Shown: one piece after another, positions 22,645 through 34,998 of the stretch
How positions within the stretch are numbered: position 1 is the first letter of the stretch
Layout of the letters: each line of letters opens with the position of its first letter
Source of the DNA: Panax quinquefolius
Taxonomy: Eukaryota > Streptophyta > Magnoliopsida > Apiales > Araliaceae
Length of the DNA stretch: 64,000 nt
NCBI GenBank assembly: GCA_020205615.1
Contig: CM035170.1
Span: forward strand, 14,360,980-14,424,979
Direction: 5' to 3'
Notes under the pieces: generated by a model
The model's input: the letters and a program-made list of their open reading frames with translations, nothing else
What the model was told of the DNA's origin: nothing
Database searches by the model: none
Made by a program: the position numbers and the translations under genes

Positions 22645-24868
22645 TGTGACGCCGCCAAAATAGGTATACAACACCCATTCTGAGTTGTCAAAATACATGG
22701 TACAGAAACAACTACAACTTTATTAATACAACATAAAAACTGTGAGTTTAAATACAAATATTGCCATCTAGACAATATCCACACTCAAATAAGTCCTCAG
22801 TATAATTATTGATACATTATTTTACAAAAATAGTGAGGACTACTAAAACGACATTCTAAAACCTTCATTCCATACCCCGACTAATACTCGCTACATTCCG
22901 CCTCCTGGGAAGAAAAATGGAACAAAAAGGAAAAGGGTGAGCTCAACTAGCCCAGTAAAGAACATTATGACTAAGATAATATAAAACAAATTATCGTTAG
23001 TCTTCAACAGGGAAAAATCTAATAGAATACAATAGACAACAAGTTTTAAATCAATATTCGCAGCGAAAATAATAATTCATTAGAAGAGTTAAGTAGAGAA
23101 TAAAATCTACTATCTTCTATATATGAATTTAAAATTTCATCGTCAATATTTTATCCCTGTAACATCAATCAATATATATCTGGAATCAAATATTCATCTT
23201 TGCACTATAGGCGAAAAGATATTCATCGATTAATCATGTTCATCTAAACACTGCTCATCTTTGCACTACGAGCCAAAGATATTCATCGAAATCATTTATT
23301 TTTTTGCACTACACAGCCAAAGATATTCAGATTATATCATCATTTAGGACCGAGGATGATGAAAAATATTTTAAAGAAAACGAATCCAAAGAAACAAAAG
23401 AATAAATATTAAGGATTCGTATTTTAGCTATTCCATGTCCAAAAATACCTCATAAATAAACATAGTGGAGTAAAATTCAAGAATGATCAAAACATGGATA
23501 CAATCAAAGATAGTATCCATAATAGATATTTTGGACGAAAAATGAAAAATTTAATTTTTATGTGAATAGTGTCGTATTCGTGAATAGTCTTAGTATACGT
23601 GAATAATGTCGATATCGTGAATAGTCAGATATCGTGAATAGTAACTCACATTACTAAAGGATAGAAATTTCATAAAAAAAATCATCATGCTTCGTGAATA
23701 GTACTCGTGAATAGTAACTCATGAATAGTAACTCATGAATAGTAACTCGTGAATAGTAACCCATGAATAGTAACTCGTGAATAGTAACTCATGAATAGTA
23801 ACCCCGACATAAAAAAGTTCCAAATTTGATAAAAAGTTTCAACCAATATTTTGGCATAATGATATTGAAGAAATAATATCATTTTTTTTAAAAAAATAAT
23901 ATCCCTTACCTTATAAAGACAGTACTTCTAGTTGAAACACCGGATATAGGCTATGACTTGAACTTGCACCGTATAGCAACACTCAAAGTATTAAAATACT
24001 CACAAGAATACGCTCAATATATCGAGAGAGAAAGAGAGAGAAATCTTTAGTTTCAGGTGTGATTTTTAATTCTAACCTAAGCACCCTATTTATAGGAAAT
24101 TGCTTAGAACATCAAAGCAGAAAATTTAATATAATAATTAATTATTCACAAATAATATTACAGAATCACAATACCGACAACCAGACAGTTCCCAAGAAAG
24201 AGGGGGTTTTCCAATAAGAATTTCTCCTTACTGGCGCGTAATTAGGTGACCAAACCTCTCCTTAGAAAGAACTTTCTAGACATTGCCAATAATGTTTTCT
24301 AATAATATTATTCAGAAAATATAAATTATTGCTTCAATAATGGAAAATATTGTGTAGTGACAATTATTGAAACAACAGTAATATAAAATATCAACGCAGC
24401 AATTATTGAATCAATAAAATAAAATACTGAACAGTAACTATTGTAACAATTATTGAGTAGTGCATTCTTACGTAAGAATCAATAATTGGTGCAATACCGC
24501 AGTGCACGCTTCAACAACGCCAGACATTCGTGTTTTAACCACCGGGTATTTCAACAAAGGTTAATTCATGAATAACTACACCGTTATTTATAAATAACTT
24601 ATACTTGTCGTTTTCTTCATCCAATCGCTTTCTGTTATGGGGCCCATAAAAGACTACGCCGTCGTACGAGTATTCCCCGACAGCAAGAATATTCCACGAT
24701 CAAACGAATATTCCCCGACAACAATGAATATTTTATAACCACCTGCTTATTTTAAAATATTTACGCATTTTACCCATAACTAACCACATTAATCAATTTA
24801 ACTCTTACTATTTCAAAATAATAAATAGAGGAAATTAAATTTCATTTATAAAAAGTTGGGGTCTTACA
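22645..24868 (-). repeat. TE8 3' LTR, 2224 bp
   Basis: From TGTGACGCCG (22645) to GGGGTCTTACA (24868), with a TATA box at 24087-24094 (minus strand). It lacks about 0.55 kb present in the 5' LTR, with the junction near 24129, so the deletion happened after insertion. It holds three hairpin modules (about 23195-23340). Confidence 0.9.
23692..23804 (-). repeat. 14-bp minisatellite in TE8 3' LTR, 8 copies
   Basis: The unit TGAATAGTAACTCR repeats with a 14-bp period from 23695 to about 23804. Related LTRs have two or three copies at the same place (for example 14850-14890), so copy number varies between copies. Confidence 0.85.
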
Positions 24869-24879
24869 ACCTTCCCTTC

Positions 24880-25275
24880 TTATGAAATTTCATCCTCGAA
24901 ATTGACGTACGTACCTGGTGTTTCAAAAAGGTGAGGATACCTCTTTTTCATTTCTGATTCTAACTCCCAGGTCATTTCTTCAATAGCATGGTTTCTCCAT
25001 AAAACCTTAACTTGTGGTATAACCTTAGTGCGTAAGACATGCTCTTTCCTATCCAAGATCTTGACAGGTACCTCCTCGTATGTTAAATCTTCGGCTATCT
25101 CGTCTGATTCTAACTCAATAATATGGTTCGAGTCCTTCACATATTTACGCTACGATATTTGAAAATGTTATGAACACGAGACATGCTTTGGAGGTAACGC
25201 TGAGTCTATAGGCCACATTTCCTACTCGCTCAAGAATCAAATGGACCAATAAATCGTGGATTGAGCTTTCCTTCC
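24880..25275 (-). pseudogene. TE8 pol C-terminus: tether and chromodomain
   Basis: The open part 25140-24880 carries a full chromodomain: IIELESDEIAEDLTYEEVP, then KILDRKEHVLRTK, WRNHAIEEMTWELE and KKRYPHLFETPGTYV. Upstream (25275-25140) the VHNVFHVSML-type tether is broken by frameshifts. In chromoviruses this domain binds modified histone tails and directs insertion into heterochromatin, which fits the nested context. Confidence 0.85.
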
Positions 25276-26300
25276 TAATCTTGTAACTCCCTTCCATGGG
25301 GCCACACGCAACAATACACGATCCCCAATACTAAATTCCACGTCCTTTCGATGAAGATCCGCATAACTCTTTTGTCGATCATGTGCCGCTTGTATATCGC
25401 GTATCGAATCATTTGGATCTTTTTTCGTGAGTCATACGCATACAACTCGGGTCCCAACAATGTTGCTTCACCCACCTCATCCCAACATATTGGAGAGCGA
25501 CACTTTCGTCCATACAATACTTCGAATGGAGCCACACCTATACTTGACTGATAACTGTTATTGTAAAAAAATTCCACCAATGGTAAATACTTATCCCAAC
25601 TCCCTTTGAAATAGAGGACACAAAGTCTTAATAGATCTTCAAGAGTTTGAATAGTCCTCTATGATTGTCCGTCCGTTTGAGGATGGTATGCCGAACTAAA
25701 TCGTAAATCCATGCCCATAGCTTTTTGCAAGCTAACCCAAAATCTTGAAGTGAATCTTGGGTAACGATCTGAAACTATGGATACTGGCATACCATGCAAT
25801 CTTACAATCTCATTTACGTACATACTAGCAAGACGTTCAAGGGAATAAGTCTCACGTATAGGCAAGAAATGGGCTGACTTGGTTAATCTATCAACAATAA
25901 CCCAAATCGCATCTATGCCTTGAGAAACCTTGGGAAGACCCGTAACGAAATCCATAGTAATGTGTTCCCACTTCCATTTCGGAATCTCAAGTGGTTGCAA
26001 TGGACCCTTTGGTACTTGATGCTCCGCCTTTACACGTTGACAAGTTAAACACATCGAGATAAACTTTGCAATCTCTTTCTTCATATTGTTCCACCAAAAT
26101 GTATGTCGAAGATCACGATACATTTTGGTACTTCCAGGATGGATTATAAATGGTGTATTGTGTGCCTCCATCATGATCTTGTACTTCAAATCAGAATTAT
26201 TAGGAACACAAAGTCTGGAATGGACTCGAAGTATTCCTTCTTCATCGATTCTTGCTTCTGGAATAGCACATTCTTGTACTTTCTTCTTCATAATCATCAT
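25275..26300 (-). pseudogene. TE8 integrase with the catalytic Glu codon replaced by a stop
   Basis: The frame 26300-25659 holds the HHCC zinc-binding domain (His-x6-His, 29 residues, Cys-x2-Cys in CLTCQ). It also holds the DDE core up to DGQS: first Asp in MDFVTGLP, second Asp in VSDRYPRF. The next codon, where the catalytic Glu of DGQSER belongs, is TAG. The sequence then continues in frame (RTIQTLEDLLR). A second open piece (25580-25275) has VEFFYNNSYQSSIG and FEVLYGRKCRSP, the usual region after the core. Integrase joins cDNA to the target; this copy is inactive. Confidence 0.9.
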
Positions 26301-26680
26301 TTCGGTTCGTGGCTTTGAGCAACTTTAACATTCTCGATTAAAGTTGGTTCTATACGTATACTTGACATCATTGCATGGGTCCCCGGAGTCTTGAATTCTA
26401 TCTTCATCTTTTGTAAATCACACAAAATGGGCCTTTGTTTTAACAACATCGCATTTGTTCCCGCGTATGATCTTCTACTCAATGCGTCAGCTACCACGTT
26501 CGCTTTTCCAGGATGGTATTGAATAGTGTGGTCGTAATCTTTCAATAGCTCGAGCCAACATCGTTGCCGCGTGTTAAGTTCCTTTTGGATGAAGAAATAT
26601 TTGAGGCTTTTATGGTCTGAATATATCTCCACTTTTTCCCCATATAGATAGTGCCTCCAGATCTTTAACGCTAAAAACAT
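26297..26680 (-). pseudogene. TE8 RNase H
   Basis: Contains the Ty3-type RNase H signatures [25 protein letters not shown], given here as [10 protein letters not shown] and SDHKSLKYF, then [21 protein letters not shown] and [10 protein letters not shown]. RNase H removes the RNA strand after reverse transcription. The frame breaks near 26680, where it overlaps the end of the RT connection segment ([23 protein letters not shown]) read in another frame, so one frameshift separates them. Confidence 0.88.
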
Positions 26681-27720
26681 CGCACGCTAACTCTAGATCA
26701 TGAGTAGGATAATTCCTCTCATATTCTTTAAGTTGTCGCGAGGCATAGGCTATGACTTTCCCACGTTGAATGAGAACACATCCTAACCCTTTGCCTGAAG
26801 CATCGCTATAGATAACAAATCCATCCGAACCAGATGGTATTATCAAAATAGGTGCCGAAATGAGTCTCCTCTTGAGATCTTGGAAACTCTTCTCGCATTC
26901 CTCGCTCCATACGAATTTTGTATCTTTACGAGTCAGCTGAGTTAATGGAGTAGCGATTCCAGAAAATCCTTCCATAAATCTCCGATAATAACCAGCTAAG
27001 CCCAAAAAACTACGTACTTCGGTCACCATCTTTGGTTGCTCCCAACTTTGTATTGCTTCAATCTTCGTCGGGTCAACAGACACTCCATGTTTTTTACACC
27101 ATGTTCCCAAGGAATGCTACTTCCTCAAGCCGAACTCGTGATTTCTTCACAGCATATAGCTTATTATCATGAAGCCTTTGCGATTACCGACTTCAAATGG
27201 CGCTCATGATCTTCACGCTTTTGGAATAGATGAGGATGTCATCAATAAAGACAACAACGAATCGATCCAAATATTCCTTGAATACTTTGGTTCATCATAT
27301 CCATGAAAGCCAGGAGCATTAGTCAATCCAAAGGACATGACTAGGAATTCTTAATGCCCGCATCTGAAGTTCTAAAAGCCTTTGGAATATCCTCGGTTTT
27401 AACCTTGACAGATGATATCCGAACGAAAATCGATTTTTGAAAAGAATTGTGCTCCTTGCAATCCCCAACATGGTCAAACAGTCATCAATGCAAGGTAGCG
27501 GATACCTATTCTTGATAGTAACATGGTTTAATTCCGATGTCGATACAAATTGTATACTCCGCTTTTCTTCTTTACAAATAAAACAGAGCACCCCCCGGGA
27601 GATGTACTAGGATGAATAAAACCGATGTCCAACAACTCCACAGTAGTTGGACCTTTAACTCCCGAATTTTAATAAGATCCATTCGATATGGGGTTTTAAA
27701 ATGGGCTTTATGCGTGTTCA
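26610..27720 (-). pseudogene. TE8 reverse transcriptase, frameshifted
   Basis: The open part 27110-26610 gives the thumb and connection ([61 protein letters not shown]). The palm (27590-27110) is in pieces: NRYPLPCIDD at the front and the VVVFIDD catalytic box at about 27238-27260. The start (PYRMD-like) lies near 27690. Frameshifts and a run of C's at about 27592 break it. The catalytic FIDD box itself is intact. Confidence 0.85.
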
Positions 27721-27889
27721 AGGTCAATAAAGAATTCAACTTCACGCTCGGGGTAGACCAGGGAAGTTCTTCAGAAATACGTCAGAAAGTCAATAACAAC
27801 AGAATATTATTCAAATCGACGTGTCTTTATTCAAATCCATAACATGGGCTAAGAAAGCTTGACATCCGCTTTTTAATAAACGAATAGCT

Positions 27890-28414
27890 TTATGACTTGA
27901 TATAACAAAGGATTGATTTTAATGGCTTAGTTGCTTGAATTCGCACAACAGGTTGGTTAGGAATATGAAAACTAACAACCTTACGAAAATAATCAATTTT
28001 GGCATGATGAATAGTTAACCAATTAGTCCCTAAAATCCCGTCAAATGCAAGTATATTTAAAGAGATAAGGTCAACAGGTAATGTGATGGTGCCAACTTGG
28101 ATCAAACAAGATTTATAAACAGTGGATGTGATGAAAGTTTCTCCTAACGGAGTTTCCACAGATAGGTCAAAGTTTAATTTCTCTGGAGTCAAGTTTAAAC
28201 GTTGAGCACAAGCAGGAGAGATAAACGAATGGGTAGCACCGGTATATAGTAATGTATAAACTTTGCATGAATTTATGATTAGCTTACCCGTGATCACCTC
28301 GTTTGGGTTCCTCGCATGTTGACCAGTCACGACAAACGCTCTTCCAGGAACCGTTGGCTTTGACTTTTCTGGGATAACCTTTTGAGTCACCATCCCCGCT
28401 GGACTTGGTTTCAC
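27890..28414 (-). pseudogene. TE8 aspartic protease, active-site Asp lost
   Basis: An open frame of 174 codons from the gag C-terminal linker into the protease. The active-site motif reads [10 protein letters not shown] instead of L-x-DTGATHSF, so the catalytic Asp is Tyr (codon near 28245). The flap and C-terminal parts follow: [35 protein letters not shown] and [16 protein letters not shown]. Retroviral-type proteases act as dimers with one Asp from each chain, so this copy should be inactive. Confidence 0.88.
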
Positions 28415-29509
28415 TATAGTAAAATCTCGAGCGATATGCCCTTCCTTTCCACAGTTATAACATACCTTAAACTGTTGTGGGCAGTTTGGGCTGATATGTC
28501 CTTCTTTTTTGCACTTATAGCATATAACCAGTGGTCGTTCTCCTCCTTGGAACCCGATTCTTCTTTGGTCGACGTCTTCACATTGTCATTGTTGAATCTC
28601 TTCTTTTTAAAATCTCCCCCCGACTCACTTCTTCTATTTTCATGGCCACGATTACCACTAGAGTGGTTACCGCTTTTGTCTAAATGTTTTCCTTCCTTTG
28701 GTTTTTCATTGCTCAGATATTTCTTCCAATTTGCAGATGACCTTGGTCATGGTCCCTTGGTTGAACGTACTCATTATCTCGCTCTAATAATTGAGCCACA
28801 TTGACAACATCCTAATATAAAGAAAATTTATGAGAGATAAGATATTGTCAATCTCGGGTTTTAAACCTCTCGAAACATCCTCGCTATTCGTTCCTCATTC
28901 TCTACCAAATGAGGTGCAAATATGGATAACTCTGCGAACTTACCCTCGTATTGGGACACCGTCGTTGTTGTTTTGTTCTAGTCTAATAAATTCTACCTCC
29001 TTCATATGCGAATACTTTCAGAATGTATTTTTCATTGAAAAGTTTCGAATGTTTCCCAAGAGACATGCTTGAGCGCTTGTAAGTTGGGTACGTTTATAGA
29101 CTCCCACCAAGAATCCGCCTCACCACTTAACATAAAGGTGGCGAATGGAACCTTCGTTCTCAGGTGCATCCCAAGACATCGAATATCTTGGTAATTTGCT
29201 TGACCCACGTTTTACGCCATGATCGGATCCGACTTTCCCTTAAATTACGTGGTCCCAACTCTTTGAACTGCTTGGCACGTGACAAGTCAAGCGTCATCTT
29301 ATCATTTGCACCCGTATTCTGTACACGAGTCTCCCTCGTCTGGTTTTGCATGAACTGCAAAAAGCTCCTAAACATCCCGTCGTTCATCGTCTGCTCAGTG
29401 GTGTTGTTTACAAGAAGAATATTATCTTCCTGTTGCACGTTCCCCTGGGTGGTGATTAAAGATTTTCCACGGTCTCATTAAGTCCACCGTTAATATTCTC
29501 AGCTGCCAT
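28415..29509 (-). pseudogene. TE8 gag with two zinc knuckles
   Basis: ATG at 29509, ahead of QQEDNILLVNN and KQFKELGP (29438-29160). The capsid region (29160-28740) is broken by several frameshifts but retains recognisable pieces. The RNA-binding tail has a good knuckle ([14 protein letters not shown]) and a second one that has lost its last Cys ([14 protein letters not shown]), at about 28425-28535. The plus-strand frame over the same bases is a shadow. Confidence 0.85.
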
Positions 29510-29682
29510 TCTTAAATACTACCATAAAATAAGGGTTAATTAAACAATTTAACATATCACATATTAACAATATACTTCAACTGACCAACAAATAAGATTA
29601 GGTATGACACACTAGCGAAGTATTACTCGTCTCTCCCCTCCTAGTACTATTCCCCGATCTCCGCCAGAGACCATATCCCTAA

Positions 29683-29694
29683 GCTCTGATACCA
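29683..29694 (-). other. TE8 primer binding site, initiator tRNA-Met
   Basis: The plus strand reads GCTCTGATACCA, giving TGGTATCAGAGC on the minus strand, a perfect plant initiator tRNA-Met site. It is two bases from the LTR end at 29697. Confidence 0.9.
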
Positions 29695-29696
29695 AC

Positions 29697-32456
29697 TGTG
29701 ATGCCCCCAAAATAGGTATACAACACCCATTCTGAGTCGTCAAAATACATGGTACAAAAATAACTACAACTTTATTAATACAACATAAAAACTGTGAGTT
29801 TAAATACAAATATTACCATCTAGACAATATCCACACTCAAATAAGTCCTCAGTACAATTATTGATACATTATTTTACAAAAATGGTGAGGACTACTAAAA
29901 CAACTTTCTAAAACCTTCATTCCATACCCCGACTAGTACTCGCTACATTCTCGCCTCCTGAGAAGAAAAATGGAACAAAAAGGAAAAGGGTGAGCTCAAC
30001 TAGCCCAGTAAAGAACATTATGACTAAGATAATATAGAACAAATTATCGTTAGTCTTCAACAGGGAAAAATCTAATAGAATACAATACACAACAAGTTTT
30101 AAATCAATATTCGCAGCGGAAATAATAATTCATTAGAAGAGTTAAGTAGAGAATAAAATCTACTATCTTCTATATACGAATTTAAAAGTTCATCGTCAAT
30201 ATTTTATCCCTGTAACATCAATCAATATATATCTGGAATCAAATATTCATCTTTGCACTACAGGCCAAAGATATTCATCAATTGGTCATGTTCATCTAAA
30301 CACCTGTTCATCTTTGCACTACGAGCCAAAGATATTCATCAGAAATCATTTATTTTTGCACTACAGGCCAAAGATATTTAGTTATATCATCATTTAGGAC
30401 TAGGGATGATGAAAAATATTTTAAAGAAAACGAATCCAGTGAAACAAAAGAATAAATATTAAGGATTCGTATTTCAGCTATTTTATGTCCAAAAATACCT
30501 CATAAATAATCATAGTGGAGTAAAATTCAAAATGATCAAAACATAGATACAATCAAAGCTAGTATCCATAATAGATATTTTGGACGAAAAACAAAAATTT
30601 AATTTTTCTGTGAATAGTGCCAGATTCGTGAATAAAGGTCAGATATCGTGAATAAAGGCAGATCACGTGAATAGTAACTCTCACACTAAAAAGATAAAAT
30701 TTCACAAAAAAAATCATCATGCTTATAGAATAGTACTTTCATGAATAGTAACTCATGAATAAGAAACTCTGAATAAGAACTCGCTGAATAGAACTCATGA
30801 ATAGTAACCCCGACATAAAAAAGTTTCAAATTTGATAAAAAGTTTCAACCAATATTTCGGCATAAGATATTGAATAAATAATATCATTTTTAAAAAAAAA
30901 ATATCCCTTACCTTATAAAGGCAGTACTTCTAGTTGAAACACCGGATATAGGCTATGACTTGAACTTGCAACGTATAGCAAAACTCAAAGTATTAAAATA
31001 ATCACAAGAATACGATCAATATATCGAGAGAGAAAGAGAGAGAAATCTTTAGTTTCTGGTGTGATTTTCAATTCTAACCTAAGCACCCTATTTATAGGAA
31101 ATTGCTTAGAACACCAAAGCAGAAAATTTAATATAATATTAATATATTATAAAAAATTTCAAGCCCACCGTAGAAAATCTGAAATTAGCCCATTCAACAC
31201 ACATGTGGAACACACCATAATGTTAAAAATGTTTTTATTAAAAAAAATAATTAAAACTTCCAAAAATCAATTATTTCGGAACTACGGAACTTCAATAATT
31301 CATAATAAATAGCCATTTTATCAGAAAATTTGAATCTTGCAAGTTTCTAAAGAAAATTCAATTGTCTACAACTTTGCAGAAGAAAGTTTTTCCAAATTCC
31401 AAACAGAAATTGATCGAAATCCATAAACGGACGATTTTACAGGCTATAATCAAATTTCAGTCAAGAAATGGGCCCACAGACATGTTTAACATGTTTAAAA
31501 CAACTTTTGCAACAAAAATACTCTTTCTCCTCATATACTCATATACCCCACATTCATTATAAAAATATCATCATTATTATATTATAATAATATAATAAAA
31601 TATTATTTTATCATAAAAGATAAAATATCGATTTTCAACAATTGTCACTTTAAAAATTTTCTCCATCTATATCCACATAAAATGAATATTTTTCTCATCA
31701 TATAAATTAATAATTAATTATTCACAAATAATATTACGAATCACAATACACGACAACCCAGCGCGCTCCTGGAAAGAGGGGCTTTCCAATAAGAATTTCT
31801 CCTTACTAACAAGCAATTAGGTGACCAAACCTCTCCTTAGTATGTAACTTTCTAGACATTGCCAATAATATTTTCTAATAATATTATTCAGATAATATAA
31901 ATTATTGCTCGATAATAGAAAATACGTGTATAGTGACAATTATTGAAACAACAAGAATATAAAATATCAACGCAGCAATTATTGAATCAATAAAATAAAA
32001 TAATCGAACAAAGAATTCATCGTAATAATTATTGAGTAGTGCATTCTTATGTAAGAATCAATCATTAGTGCAACACTGCGTAATACTCATCTGCGGCAAC
32101 AACGCCAGACATCGTGTTTTTTAACCACCGTATTTCAATAAGTGTTAATTCTGTAAATAACTACATACTTGTTATTTATAAACAACTTATAATTGTCGTT
32201 TTCTTCATCCAATCGCTTTCCATTATGGGGCCCACAAAAGACTGCGTCGTCGTACAAATATTCCCCTACAGCAAGAATATTCTACTACCAAACGAATATT
32301 CTCTGACAACAATGAATATTTTATAACCACCTGCTTATTTTAAAATATTTGCGCATTTTACCTATAACTAACCACATTAATCAATTCAACCCTTACTATT
32401 TCAAAATAATAAATAGAGGAAATTAAATTTCATTTATAAAAAGTTGGGGTCTTACA
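29697..32456 (-). repeat. TE8 5' LTR, 2760 bp
   Basis: From TGTGATGCCC (29697) to GGGGTCTTACA (32456), with a TATA box at 31089-31096 (minus strand). It keeps the segment 31139-31709 that the 3' LTR lost. Three hairpin modules lie at about 30248-30380. Confidence 0.9.
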
Positions 32457-32713
32457 TGTCATTTTCTATATCCGACAGTTATTCTGTTGTATGGTCCACT
32501 AATGATTGTGTCGTTGTACACTCGTACCAATATTCCTGACAAAAAAAATATTCTCCGACCAAACGAATATTTTATGACAACTTGCTTACTTTGTAAAATA
32601 TTCACATATCACCCTTAACTTTAACCTTTTATCAATTTAACCATTTACTAAATAGAATAATATTTATAAGAAAAAATTGAATACTTTTATTTCATAAAAT
32701 TCGGGGTCTTACA
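32457..32713 (-). repeat. TE7: antisense chromovirus LTR, right piece
   Basis: Resumes the LTR interrupted by TE8 with the duplicated target TGTCA and ends GGGGTCTTACA at 32713. No chromovirus pol follows, so TE7 behaves as a solo LTR or an end fragment facing the non-gypsy island. Confidence 0.85.
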
Positions 32714-34066
32714 TCAACGCCGACAAGAACGAAAAGAACGCCAACAGAAATAAAATAGAGAAGAAGAGAAATTTGGTTTCCAAGTTGCCAGATTAGAAAA
32801 TAAGGGTTGCTAACTAAAGAAGACTTCAGTAAAAAAGAGAGAGAAACAATAAAGGGGAAAGGCATGCAATTCAAATTGTCACAGATTAAGCAACCAACCG
32901 GGAACAGTTACCATTGTAGAACTGATTTTCCACATCAGCAACCCATTAAAATACCCAACTAAATTAAAAGGATACCAAATGCACTATTTTTTGTAAATAA
33001 AATATTGATAATGTATTAACTATGTAAATATTTTCTGAATGTACTTTTGTTGTAATTTTTTCTAAAAATATAATAGGAAGTATTAATAACCCTAATAGTA
33101 TTTACCTAAGATGTAACCGGTTCGATACAATCTTTAATTAATCTGGAATTTCGATATCTATTTTTTTCGTAATTTCAAAGATTCGATATGGTAATTTATC
33201 GGTTACCTGACCCCTAAGGGGAAAGGAACAAAATTAATTTCCCTCGAAATATCATGTTTGTGAGTTTTGTTAGGGGGGAAGAGAAGAAATTTGGAGAAAA
33301 AAAATGATTTCATTTTGGATCAATTACATATTCTATTACATTTTTAAAAATAATTACAACAATAGTGCACTCATAAAATATTTATATAATTAATACACTT
33401 TCCATATTTATTTACAATATTAGTGCAATTAGAATTTCTTATTTTAGGAAATTAGTATGCAATTAGAATTCCTTAATTTAGGGGATTAGTATTGATTTAC
33501 TTATTAAATTAAGTAATTAATATCTCTACATATTAGAATTCTATTACACCACCATCAATCACTTCCCCATTTTCTCACAACGCTCTCTTTAGCAGAAATA
33601 GGAGTATAATTTTCCTCCCTATGAATGCTATCAAATTTGGCGTGAGTAGATGGAGATATCGTTCTAAGAATCTTTGATGTTACAAAGGTTAATCCATTCC
33701 TTGTTCCCCTCAAAGCAAACAGTTAGGGGTTGAAGAAGACTGCAAGTATCACGTCGCCTTTAGCAATTATCAAGTACCGTTAAAGAATAGAATTCAAAGA
33801 TAGTGGATAGGTAGAGTGGTGCTCCAGTTATGGCCATCTCCTCCCCTCCCGATCCGCTTCCCCTTCCGCCGCCACCTTCACCTCCTCCTCTGCTGCCTCC
33901 ATTTTGGTCGCCTCCTCCTTCGCCTCCACCACCTCCGTTATGACCACCTCCGCCTCTATTATTATCGCCTTCCGCCGCCACCTCCACCTCCTCCTCTGCC
34001 GCCATCTCCACCTCCTCCTATGTCGCCTCCATTATGATTGTCTCCTAAATTTTTTTTCTCCATAGT
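32714..34066. other. Non-gypsy island, left part; no gene recognised
   Basis: AT-rich sequence with many stops in all frames. The only notable stretch is 33840-34035, an imperfect CCDCC run (cctcctcc, ccgccacc). It would encode proline-rich peptide on one strand and glycine-rich peptide on the other, and is most simply low-complexity DNA. Short duplicated phrases such as 'gcaattagaatt' occur at 33427 and 33461. Confidence 0.5.
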
Positions 34067-34385
34067 GCAGTTGGTAGCCAAACCTCCATACCGAGGTAAC
34101 CTATTTAGTTTTATTAGGTTGCCAATTTATTTTGAATGGGATGCAGTTGGTAGCCAACTTTCATACCAAGGTAACCTATTCAGTTTTACTAGGTTGCCAA
34201 TTTTATTTAGAATGTGCTGCAGTTGGTAGTCAAACCTTCATGCAGTTGGTTGCCAAAATTTCAGACAAAGGTAATCAATTCAATTTTATTAGGTTACAAA
34301 TTTATTTTGAATGTGATGCAGTTGGTAGCCAAATCTTCATACAAAGGTAACCATTTTAGTTTTTGTGGGTAACCAAATCAATCAA
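34067..34385 (+). repeat. 76-bp tandem array, about 4 copies
   Basis: Units start with GCAGTTGGTAGCCAA at 34067, 34143, 34219, 34242 and 34318. The spacing is 76 bp except for a 23-bp truncated unit at 34219. Each full unit has 'ggtaaccta' and 'aggttgccaattta'. The array immediately follows the CCDCC stretch. The apparent frames through it are products of the period. Confidence 0.85.
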
Positions 34386-34998
34386 AAAAAAATCGTAACA
34401 AATAACTCGTGTACTTCCTAGAGATTTGCGAGGAGGAGGAAGATGGTGAAGGGAAGAGAGGCGATGTAACTACAATGACGCAACCAAGGACTTCCTGAGA
34501 TTCGCCATGGGAGAAGGATGATGAAGGGAAGAGAGAGAGGCGGTGATGAAGATAATGAATGAGCGTTGAAAGGAGATAAAGATTAGGATGAAGAAGATAT
34601 TTTTTTGTTTTTACCTCCTTTTGATTTGAATTATGGATTTGTTTTTGTTGTTAGATCCCAAAAATTTAATTTGAATTATTAATTATGGCGGTTATTTCTC
34701 CTTGATTTTAGGTTTCCTTATTTAATATGAATTTGAATGATTTGAATTTGTTACACTCTTTTTGTAATTATTTTGTGGATGCACTAATGGTGTAATTATT
34801 TTGTGGATGCACTAATTGTGTAATTATTTTCTAATTATTGTATATTTCTGTAAAGAACCCTTTCATTTTTGACTCAACATTTTTTTCCCAAAGTTGGAGG
34901 ATGGAAAAGGATGAGAAAATTAAATATTTTATATTACCTAAAGTAACCTTTTAAAATAAATGATATCATTTATTACATTAATATGCAAGGGTAATATA
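34386..34998. other. Spacer with no gene seen
   Basis: AT-rich sequence. A 29-bp phrase 'taattattttgtggatgcac' is repeated in tandem at about 34765-34815. No coding or RNA gene signal was found. Confidence 0.4.

Larger units (their letters stand above)
22645..32456 (-). mobile_element. TE8: nearly full-length antisense Tekay/Del-like chromovirus, 9.8 kb
   Basis: On the minus strand the order is 5' LTR (29697-32456), primer site (29683-29694), gag, zinc knuckles, protease, RT, RNase H, integrase, chromodomain and 3' LTR (22645-24868). The target duplication is TGTCG (22640-22644) and TGTCA (32457-32461), with one mismatch. It lies in LTR TE7. All enzymes are present but broken: protease has lost its catalytic Asp, the integrase catalytic Glu codon is a stop, and RT is frameshifted. 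The chromodomain and initiator-Met primer put it in the Tekay/Del group of chromoviruses. Confidence 0.92.

Noticed and set aside
28382..28804. 140-codon plus-strand frame
   Set aside because: It is the antisense shadow of the TE8 zinc-knuckle region.
33760..34011. Glycine-rich 83-codon frame (minus strand) and proline-rich frame (plus strand)
   Set aside because: Both come from the same CCDCC low-complexity tract. There is no signal peptide and no conserved domain, so I treat it as low-complexity DNA.
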